Positions 1 through 6,294 of a DNA stretch of 9,450 nt are shown one piece after another. The stretch's first letter is position 1. Each line of letters begins with the position of its first letter. Location of the stretch: NCBI GenBank assembly GCA_021819535.1, contig JAKAQU010000093.1, positions 1 through 9,450 on the forward strand. The letters are read 5' to 3'. The translations under genes and the position numbers were made by a program. The DNA is from Pseudomonadota bacterium (GTDB taxonomy: Bacteria; Pseudomonadota; Alphaproteobacteria; Acetobacterales; Acetobacteraceae). The notes below the pieces were generated by a model that saw only the letters and a program-made list of their open reading frames with translations, made no database searches and was not told the origin of the DNA.

Positions 1-192
1 CCATCAGGCTGAACTCCCGATGGTTTCCTTGATTGATCCAACGGAACGGTCGCGGTTGGTTCCGCAACCACGGTCCTTAGGGTATCTTGTCACCAGTGCC
101 CAGCCGGAATCCAGATATTTTACAGGCCCTGCCGCCGCGGCATTGCCGGGGGCGCCGGGTTCGGGCAAATTTGCCGGCAAAGAACCCGAGAT

Positions 193-200
193 GGGGAGGG
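193..200 (+). promoter_or_regulatory. Ribosome binding site of prpE
   Basis: GGGGAGGG lies four bases before the ATG at 205. It fixes that start for the synthetase, whose N-terminal sequence also begins where PrpE proteins usually begin. Confidence 0.7.
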
Positions 201-204
201 TCGC

Positions 205-2100
205 ATGACGCGTGAGCAGCAGAGCCGCTACGAGTCGGTTTACCGGGCTTGGCAGCGTGACCCCGAGGCTTGGTGGGCCGAAGCCGCGAGCGGCATTTCC
301 TGGCGCAAGGGCTGGGACCGGGTATTCGATCCCGCGATCGGCCCCTATGGCGTCTGGTTTCCCGGCGCCGCACTCAATACCTGCGAGAATTGCCTCGATC
401 GCCATGTCGCGGCCGGGCGCGGCGGGCAAACCGCGCTGATCTGGGACAGCCCGCTTGCCGGCCGCAGCGAGCGCTTCACCTATGCCGAACTCACGGCGCG
501 AACGGCGCAGGTGGCCGGCGCCCTCAAGGCGCTCGGCGTTGGTCGCGGCGATCGGGTGGTGATCTACATGCCGATGGTGCCGGAAGCGGCGATCACCATG
601 CTCGCCTCGGCGCGGCTCGGCGCCATCCATTCGGTGGTATTCGGTGGCTTTGCCGCCGCCGAACTCGCCGCCCGCATCAGTGATGCCAAGCCGCGCGTCA
701 TCGTTGCCGCCTCGTGCGGTTTGGAGCCGGGCCGAATAGTCGCCTATCAGCCGATTCTCGATGCCGCCCTGGCGCTTTCGCCGCACCAGCCGGAAGCCTG
801 CCTGATCCTGCAGCGCGAGATCGCGCCGGCAACCCTCAAACCGGGGCGAGATCACGATTTTTTGACCGCCGAGGCGGCGGCGCACCCGGCCGATCCGGTG
901 CCGGTCCTCGCTACCGACCCGCTTTATATTCTTTACACCTCCGGCACCACCGGCCGCCCGAAAGGGGTGGTGCGCGACCATGGCGGGCACGCGGTCGCGC
1001 TCCACACCTCCATGGGCATGATCTATGGCGCCAAGGCCGGCGACGTGACGTGGACCGCGTCCGATGTCGGCTGGGTGGTCGGGCACAGCTATATCGTCTA
1101 TGCCCCCCTCCTCGCCGGCTGCACCACCATCATGTATGAGGGGAAGCCGGTCGGCACCCCGGATGCCGGCGCGTTCGGGCGCGTCATCGCGGCACACGGG
1201 GTCAAGACGCTGTTCACCGCGCCAACCGCGATGCGTGCGATCAAGCAGCAGGATCCCGAGGCCAAACTGTTCACCGCCCATGATCTGTCGCGCTTCGAGG
1301 CTTTGTTCCTCGCCGGCGAGCGCTGCGACCCGCCGACCGCGGAATGGGCGGCGGAAAAGCTCGCGCGCCCGGTGATCGATCACTGGTGGCAGACCGAGAC
1401 CGGCTGGCCAATCACCGCCGGCTTCCGCGGCCTCGGCCTCTTTCCGTTCAAGCCCGGCTCCGGCGGCCGCCCGGCGCCGGGCTATGATTTGCAGGCGCTC
1501 GACGACAATGGCGCGGTGCTGGCGCCTGGGACGAATGGCAGCCTCGCCATCCGTCTGCCGCTGCCGCCCGGCGCCGCGCCGACGCTGTGGCACGACGAGG
1601 CGGGGTTTCGCGCCGCCTATCTCCAGGATTTCCCAGGCTGGTATCGCACGGGTGACGCCGGCATGATCGATGCCGATGGCGATGTCTGGGTGATGGGCCG
1701 CACCGATGACATCATCAACACCGCCGGCCACCGTCTTTCCACCGGTGCGATGGAGGAGGTGCTGGCCTCACACCCCGATGTCGCCGAATGCGCCGTCGTC
1801 GGCGCCCAGGACGCGCTCAAGGGGCAGGTGCCGCTTGGGCTCGTGGTGCTCAAGGCCGGGGTCGATCGGGCGCCCGACGACATCTGCGCCGAGCTGGTGC
1901 AACTCGTGCGCCAGCGAATAGGCGCGGTCGCGTCGTTCAAGCAGGCGCTGGTGGTGCCGCGCCTGCCGAAAACGCGCTCCGGCAAGATTCTGCGCGCCGC
2001 CATTCGCCGCCTCGCCGATGGCGAGCCCGCTAATCCGCCGCCGACCATCGAGGATCCCGCCGCCCTCGACGACATCTCCCGCGCCCTCGGGACGCGCTGA
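205..2100 (+). CDS. prpE: Propionyl-CoA synthetase (acyl-CoA synthetase, PrpE type)
   Basis: This 631-residue cytoplasmic enzyme of the ANL superfamily should convert propionate, ATP and CoA to propionyl-CoA via an acyl-adenylate. Visible motifs are an N-terminal acetyl-CoA-synthetase-like cap (about 10-65), the P-loop YTSGTTGRPKG (244-254), SDVGWVVGHSYIVYAPL (286-302), WWQTETG (394-400), YRTGD (480-484), GRTDDIINTAGHRL (498-511) and PKTRSGKILR (588-597), in which Lys594 is the expected adenylation lysine. Length and order match PrpE (about 630 aa); IHSVVFGGFA and the GQVPLGLVV region also fit PrpE better than acetyl-CoA synthetase. The ATG at 205 is preceded by the strong ribosome site GGGGAGGG (193-200), four bases away. 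No other methylcitrate or methylmalonyl genes are visible, so it may act as a stand-alone propionate or short-acid activator. A strong hairpin follows the stop. Family certain; exact acyl preference inferred. Confidence 0.93.
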   Translation: MTREQQSRYESVYRAWQRDPEAWWAEAASGISWRKGWDRVFDPAIGPYGVWFPGAALNTCENCLDRHVAAGRGGQTALIWDSPLAGRSERFTYAELTARTAQVAGALKALGVGRGDRVVIYMPMVPEAAITMLASARLGAIHSVVFGGFAAAELAARISDAKPRVIVAASCGLEPGRIVAYQPILDAALALSPHQPEACLILQREIAPATLKPGRDHDFLTAEAAAHPADPVPVLATDPLYILYTSGTTGRPKGVVRDHGGHAVALHTSMGMIYGAKAGDVTWTASDVGWVVGHSYIVYAPLLAGCTTIMYEGKPVGTPDAGAFGRVIAAHGVKTLFTAPTAMRAIKQQDPEAKLFTAHDLSRFEALFLAGERCDPPTAEWAAEKLARPVIDHWWQTETGWPITAGFRGLGLFPFKPGSGGRPAPGYDLQALDDNGAVLAPGTNGSLAIRLPLPPGAAPTLWHDEAGFRAAYLQDFPGWYRTGDAGMIDADGDVWVMGRTDDIINTAGHRLSTGAMEEVLASHPDVAECAVVGAQDALKGQVPLGLVVLKAGVDRAPDDICAELVQLVRQRIGAVASFKQALVVPRLPKTRSGKILRAAIRRLADGEPANPPPTIEDPAALDDISRALGTR

Positions 2101-2107
2101 GAATAAA

Positions 2108-2133
2108 GGCCCCGCGGCGCGAGGCGCGGGGCC
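2108..2133 (+). terminator. GC-rich hairpin after prpE
   Basis: A perfect 9-bp inverted repeat, GGCCCCGCG (2108-2116) and CGCGGGGCC (2125-2133), encloses an 8-base loop and begins seven bases after the prpE stop. The + strand continues ATTCCC without a real T-run. The opposite strand has TTTATT next to the stem, so the structure would be a better classical terminator for leftward transcription. It most likely ends the prpE transcript or protects its 3' end. Confidence 0.6.
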
Positions 2134-2224
2134 ATTCCCATACCCCCGCCGGGCGGTCTCCACGCCTCGACGGTGCTCCGGTTGCCGGGCGGCCTCCCGC
2201 GTCTTTTGGCTGATTGACGATGTC

Positions 2225-2266
2225 CGATGCCCGGAAATCACGAATGCCGGGCATCGTTGCTATTTT
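2225..2266 (+). terminator. Second hairpin with T-rich tail in the prpE-glycosyltransferase gap
   Basis: A perfect 10-bp inverted repeat, CGATGCCCGG (2225-2234) and CCGGGCATCG (2247-2256), has a 12-base loop and is followed by TTGCTATTTT (2257-2266). Stem plus T-rich tail fits a rho-independent terminator on the + strand that isolates the polysaccharide genes from prpE. It could also be an attenuator if a promoter lies between 2134 and 2224, but I see none there. Confidence 0.5.
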
Positions 2267-2389
2267 AACGGGAGGTAAATTTTTAACTTCTCTATCCGAG
2301 CGAAATGGCGCTAAGTAACCGAAAATTTGGTATTGTTAGCTGGTGCAAAATGCAACCCATATGGGAAAATACAGCCAATCTCAGGCGGG
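2257..2389 (+). promoter_or_regulatory. AT-rich leader/promoter region before the large glycosyltransferase gene
   Basis: These 133 bases contain 55 G or C (41%), far below the flanking coding DNA, and have no convincing open frame. The island probably carries the promoter and leader of the downstream gene. A weak possible sigma-70 pair is TTGTTA (2333-2338) and CCATAT (2357-2362) with an 18-base spacer. A good ribosome-site-like GGGAGG (2270-2275) has no ATG or GTG at useful distance. TTTTAAC occurs at 2263-2269 and again at 2281-2287. The rest of the intergenic gap (2134-2224) shows nothing I can name. Confidence 0.4.
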
Positions 2390-5300
2390 ATGGCGGGTAT
2401 GATGCCTGACGATTTCACCTATGGCGTGGGTCGGATGGCGGACGAGGCGGGATTCGTCTTTCTGCCATCGGGTTTCGCCGGCGCCGGCGCCATGGCCGAT
2501 ACCGCGCGGGAGTTCGACATCCTCCGCCATTCCGGCCTGTTCGATGCCGCCTATTATCTCGGCAACAATCCCGACATCAAACAGAGCGGTCTCGATCCCC
2601 TGACCCATTACCATTTGCATGGCTGGCGCGAGGGGCGGCGGCCGAATTTTTATTTCGACCCAGCCTTCTATCTCGACGAGAATCCCGATGTCCGCACGGT
2701 CGGAATAGACCCTCTGCTCCATTATCTTTGGGCGGGCGAACGCGAGGGGCGCCGCCCGGTGCTGTATTTCGACCCGGTCTGGTATCGCGCCCGCTACGCC
2801 GTCCCGGAAGGCGAGAACGGCCTTGCCCATTTCCTCGTCCACCGCCGGAGCGGCGAGACCAGCCCGCTTCCCGAGTTCGATTCCGCCTGGTACCTGAAAA
2901 CCTATCCCGACATCGCCGCCGCGGGCATGGATCCGCTAGAGCATTTCCTCGTCCAGGGTTATCGCGAGGCACGTAACCCCTCGCCGGATTTCGATGTCCG
3001 TTTCTATCGCCGGCGCTATCTGCGCGGTGCGCCGGATGAGAATCCGCTACTGCATTATGTCCGGCACCGCGGCGACCCCGGCCTTTTCACGTCATGCCCG
3101 GCCGATGAGGTGAGCCTGCCGCGCGAGGTCCGCCGCCATACCCGCCCTGGCCCCCATTTCGAGGCGGTCGAGCCAGTGGCCGCGGCACTCCCGCGGAAGG
3201 CGCGGGTGCTCGCCTTCTACCTGCCGCAATTTCATGCCTGCCCCGAAAACGATCTCTGGTGGGGTAAGGGTTTTACCGAGTGGACCAATCTCGGCCGCGC
3301 CTTGCCCCGCTTCGCCGGCCATTACCAGCCGCGCATTCCGCGCGATCTCGGTCATTACCGGCTCGACGGGCCCGAGACTTTGGCACGGCAGATCGAACTC
3401 GCCAAAGCTGCGGCACTCGGCGGGTTCGTGTTCTATTTTTATTGGTTCAACCGCCGCCGCCTGCTCGATCAGCCGATCGAGACCTTCCTCGCCCATCCCA
3501 GTCTCGATTTTCCCTTTTGCCTGATGTGGGCGAATGAAAACTGGACGCGGCAATGGGATGGGCTCGACCAGCAGGTGCTGATCGCGCAGGAATACCACGA
3601 GGAGGACGAGGCGGCGATGATCGCCTGCTTCGCCCGCCATTTCGCCGATCCGCGCTATATTCGCATCGATGGCCGGCCGCTCCTCTTCATCTACCGCGCC
3701 GCCCTGATCCCCGATGCCGCCGCCGCCATCACCCGCTGGCGCGCGCGTTTCGAGCGCGATCACGGCGAAAACCCGCTCCTCGTCATGGCGCAGAGCTTCA
3801 CCGATCACGACCCGCGCCCGCACGGGCTCGACGGCGCGGTGGAATTTCCGCCGCACAAGCTCACCCGGGGTTTGGAGATGATCAACGACCGGCTGGAGCT
3901 TTTCGACCCCGATTTCTCGGCCGAGGTCTATGATTATGACGATGTCGCCATCCGTTCGCTGACCATCGGTCGGCCGGATTTTCCCCTGATCAAAACCGCG
4001 ATCCCGGGCTGGGACAATGATCCGCGGCGCGAGGGGGCGGGGATGGTGATCCAGGGCGCGACCCCGGCACGCTATCAGGCCTGGCTCGGGCGGCTGATCG
4101 ACGAGGCGCAGACGCAACCGTTCTTCGGCGAACCATTGGTTTGCATCAATGCCTGGAACGAATGGGCGGAAGGGGCTTATCTCGAACCCGATCTGCATTT
4201 TGGCGCAGCCTTCCTCAACGCCACCGGGCGCGCCATCACCGGCCGCCCGACGGGTGTTGCCGGTAGCGCGCTCGTGCTCGTCGGCCATGACGCCCTCGCC
4301 CATGGCGCGCAGCAGCTTCTGCTTCATCTCGGGCGCTATCTCCGGCGCCATGGTGGCTTCGTGGTGACGTTTCTGCTCCGCGAGGGCGGACCGCTCGAAG
4401 CAGAATACGCCAAGGTGGGGCCGACCCTGGTGGTGCGCGAGGACGCCGCGTTCGACGCGGCGGTGCAGACGCTCTATCACGAAAAAGGGGTGCGGAGTGC
4501 GATCGTCAACACCACGGCGGCAGCGGCCCTTTGCCCGATCTTCGCCCGGCATGGCATGGCAGCGACCCTCCTCGTGCATGAAATGCCGCGCCTGATCGAG
4601 GAGAAACAACTTCTCGGCGCCGCTCGCATCGCCGCCGAGCATGTCCGGAATGTCGTCTTTCCCGCCGAGCTGGTGCGCGAGCGTTTCACCGCCCTCATTC
4701 CGCTCGATCAGGCGCGAACGCACATCCTCCCCCAGGGTCTCTACCAGGATATCGGCTTTGACGCCGATGCCCGCCGCGCGCTGCGAGAGGAACTCGGCCT
4801 CGGCCCGGATGTGGCGCTTGCGCTCGGTGTCGGCTATGGCGATTTGCGCAAGGGGTTCGATCTCTTCTTGCAGGTCTGGCGGGCCTCCCGGCGGCGCGGG
4901 CGGGTGGTGCATTTCGCCTGGATCGGGCGCATCGACCGTCAGCTCGCGACCTATCTCGGCCCCGAGATCGAGGCCGCCAAGGCGAGCGGCACCTGCCATT
5001 TCCCGGGCTTTCGTGACGATGTCGCGGCCTGGCTTTCGGCGGCCGATCTGTTGTTGCTGCCCTCGCGCGAGGATCCCTATCCCTCGGTGATGCTCGAAGC
5101 GGCGGCCAGCGGCATTCCGGTGGTGGCGTTTGCCGATAGCGGCGGTGCCGCTGAGTTCATTCGCGGCGAGGGGGTGGGCGAGGTGGTGCCTTTCGCCGAT
5201 AGCGAGGCGATGGCGCGCTCGCTGCTCGCGCTCACCAAGACCCTGCCGAGCTTTGCCGAGCGCCGCCTCTACGCGGCCGAGGCGGCCGGGAAAACCGCTT

Positions 5301-6229
5301 TCGGCCGCTATGTCGGCGATCTCCTGGCGCTCGCCTTGCCCGATCTCATTTCGATTTCGGTGGTGGTGCCGAATTTCAACTATGCGCGGTTCCTCCGCGC
5401 CCGGCTCGCCGCCGTTTTCGGCCAGACCCATCCGGTGTGCGAGGTGATCGTCCTCGATGATGCCTCGGAGGATGACAGTATTGCCGTCGCCAAGGCGGCC
5501 AGCGCGGAATGGAACCGCGATATCCGCATCGTTCCCAATGCCCGCCCCTCGGGTTCGGTGTTCGCGCAATGGCGGCGCGCGGCCGAACTGGCGCGTGGCG
5601 ATTTCCTCTGGATCGCCGAGGCGGACGATGCCGCGGAGCTGTCCTTCCTCGAAAAACTCGCCTCGGCCCTTGCCGCCGCTCCCGGCGCGGTTTTCGCCTT
5701 CGCCGACAGCCGTGCGATCGACGCGGCCGGCGAGACGGTGATCCCGAGCTATCGTGCCTATTATGCCGAAGCCGCCGGCGCCGGCGCGCTCGGTGCCGAT
5801 GACGTGTTCTCCGCGCGCGGCTTCGCCCGCCGTTTCCTCGCCGAGCGCAATCTGATCCTCAACGCATCCGCCGTTCTGTGGCGGCGAAGCGCGCTCCTCG
5901 CCGCTTTTGATCGCATCGGCGGCGATCTCGCCGGTTTCACCCTCGCCGGTGATTGGCGGCTCTACCTCGAAGCCCTGATCGGGGAAGGGGCGGCGGAAAC
6001 CGGAGACAGCGTCGCCTATGTCGCGGCCCCGCTCAATCTCCATCGCCGGCATGACCAAAGCGTCACCGCGCGCACCGATCTCGCCCGTCACGTCGCCGAA
6101 ATCCGGCGTCTGCACCGCTTTGCCGCGGCCCGCCTCGGCGCCGACAAAGCCTTGCGCGCCCGCCAGGCGGCCTATGTGCGACATGTCACCGAGGCACTGC
6201 ATGGCCGCGAGAAATCTCCCCAGAGGTGA
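2390..6229 (+). CDS. Multidomain glycosyltransferase: FD repeats, WbsX domain, GT4-like and GT2 domains
   Basis: This 1279-residue protein should build or extend a surface polysaccharide, probably at the cytoplasmic face of the inner membrane; no signal peptide or clear membrane segment is visible. Residues about 51-237 hold five ~37-residue repeats. Residues about 271-615 form a WbsX-type domain with WWGKGFTEWTN (290-300), GHYQPR (310-315), WANENWTRQWDG (380-391) and NAWNEWAEGAYLEP (587-600). Residues about 626-950 form a GT-B transferase with RKGFDLFL (820-827) and EDPYPSVMLEA (894-904), a variant of the EX7E motif. Residues about 988-1229 form a GT2 domain with SVVVPNFNYA, DDAS (1023-1026), a DXD-like EADD (1077-1080) and GDWRLY (1187-1192). 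ATGs at 2390, 2399 and 2402 are all possible; 2390 has AGGCGGG immediately upstream, too close to be decisive. manC follows after 65 bases, probably co-transcribed. Sugars and linkages cannot be read from sequence. Confidence 0.88.
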   Translation: MAGMMPDDFTYGVGRMADEAGFVFLPSGFAGAGAMADTAREFDILRHSGLFDAAYYLGNNPDIKQSGLDPLTHYHLHGWREGRRPNFYFDPAFYLDENPDVRTVGIDPLLHYLWAGEREGRRPVLYFDPVWYRARYAVPEGENGLAHFLVHRRSGETSPLPEFDSAWYLKTYPDIAAAGMDPLEHFLVQGYREARNPSPDFDVRFYRRRYLRGAPDENPLLHYVRHRGDPGLFTSCPADEVSLPREVRRHTRPGPHFEAVEPVAAALPRKARVLAFYLPQFHACPENDLWWGKGFTEWTNLGRALPRFAGHYQPRIPRDLGHYRLDGPETLARQIELAKAAALGGFVFYFYWFNRRRLLDQPIETFLAHPSLDFPFCLMWANENWTRQWDGLDQQVLIAQEYHEEDEAAMIACFARHFADPRYIRIDGRPLLFIYRAALIPDAAAAITRWRARFERDHGENPLLVMAQSFTDHDPRPHGLDGAVEFPPHKLTRGLEMINDRLELFDPDFSAEVYDYDDVAIRSLTIGRPDFPLIKTAIPGWDNDPRREGAGMVIQGATPARYQAWLGRLIDEAQTQPFFGEPLVCINAWNEWAEGAYLEPDLHFGAAFLNATGRAITGRPTGVAGSALVLVGHDALAHGAQQLLLHLGRYLRRHGGFVVTFLLREGGPLEAEYAKVGPTLVVREDAAFDAAVQTLYHEKGVRSAIVNTTAAAALCPIFARHGMAATLLVHEMPRLIEEKQLLGAARIAAEHVRNVVFPAELVRERFTALIPLDQARTHILPQGLYQDIGFDADARRALREELGLGPDVALALGVGYGDLRKGFDLFLQVWRASRRRGRVVHFAWIGRIDRQLATYLGPEIEAAKASGTCHFPGFRDDVAAWLSAADLLLLPSREDPYPSVMLEAAASGIPVVAFADSGGAAEFIRGEGVGEVVPFADSEAMARSLLALTKTLPSFAERRLYAAEAAGKTAFGRYVGDLLALALPDLISISVVVPNFNYARFLRARLAAVFGQTHPVCEVIVLDDASEDDSIAVAKAASAEWNRDIRIVPNARPSGSVFAQWRRAAELARGDFLWIAEADDAAELSFLEKLASALAAAPGAVFAFADSRAIDAAGETVIPSYRAYYAEAAGAGALGADDVFSARGFARRFLAERNLILNASAVLWRRSALLAAFDRIGGDLAGFTLAGDWRLYLEALIGEGAAETGDSVAYVAAPLNLHRRHDQSVTARTDLARHVAEIRRLHRFAAARLGADKALRARQAAYVRHVTEALHGREKSPQR
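2540..3100 (+). repeat. Five degenerate FD-x-x-(Y/W)Y protein repeats in the glycosyltransferase N-terminus
   Basis: Protein-level repeats of 36-38 residues begin with FDAAYYL, FDPAFYL, FDPVWYR, FDSAWYL and FDVRFYR. The complete form continues with NPD or YPD, then G-x-DPL-x-HY/HF, then G-x-x-E-x-R-x-P. Repeats 1, 2 and 4 keep this whole pattern. Repeats 3 and 5 lose the PD turn and much of the G-x-x-E-x-R tail. Repeats of this style often precede WbsX-like domains; their role is unknown to me, but a binding or assembly module is plausible. Confidence 0.75.
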
Positions 6230-6236
6230 TCTCTGG
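6220..6236 (+). other. Small hairpin across the stop codon of the glycosyltransferase gene
   Basis: CCAGAG (6220-6225) and CTCTGG (6231-6236) form a perfect 6-bp stem with the loop GTGAT, which contains part of the TGA stop (6227-6229). There is no T-run after it, so it is unlikely to terminate transcription. It could influence mRNA stability or the relative yield of the two genes, or be chance. Confidence 0.25.
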
Positions 6237-6279
6237 CCGCCATCCGCCAATCGGGGTATGATCGGCGATTATTCAGGCT

Positions 6280-6285
6280 GAGGAA
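6280..6285 (+). promoter_or_regulatory. Ribosome binding site of manC
   Basis: GAGGAA sits nine bases before the ATG at 6295 and supports that start. The resulting protein has a roughly 18-residue Ala-rich lead before the conserved nucleotidyltransferase core. Confidence 0.6.
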
Positions 6286-6294
6286 TTCGACGCG

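Noticed and set aside
43..70. Short inverted repeats (GGAAC/GTTCC, TGGTT/AACCA) upstream of prpE
   Set aside because: Stems are five base pairs and mutually exclusive; there is no T-run, no clear promoter relation and no reason to call an operator.
20..208. 62-codon frame ending in an ATGA overlap with the prpE start
   Set aside because: The overlap resembles translational coupling, but the codons (TTA, AGA, ACA, TAT, TTT) do not match the G/C-ending usage of the real genes, there is no ribosome site, and the peptide resembles nothing I know. The frame is also open to the left edge, so the tail of an upstream gene cannot be fully excluded.
4..1731. Antisense open frame of 575 codons opposite prpE
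   Set aside because: No motif or domain is visible, and the + strand carries all ANL-superfamily signatures. It is a codon-bias shadow.
2327..2389. N-terminal extension of the glycosyltransferase from TTG 2327
   Set aside because: It would start with TTG inside the AT-rich island without a ribosome site, and its residues show no similarity to the rest of the protein. The ATG cluster at 2390-2402 is more likely.
3092..6250. Antisense open frame of 1052 codons opposite the large glycosyltransferase gene
   Set aside because: Its translation is Arg/Gly/His-rich with no recognisable domain, while the + strand shows clear conserved motifs throughout. Long antisense frames are expected opposite high-GC genes with few AT-rich codons.
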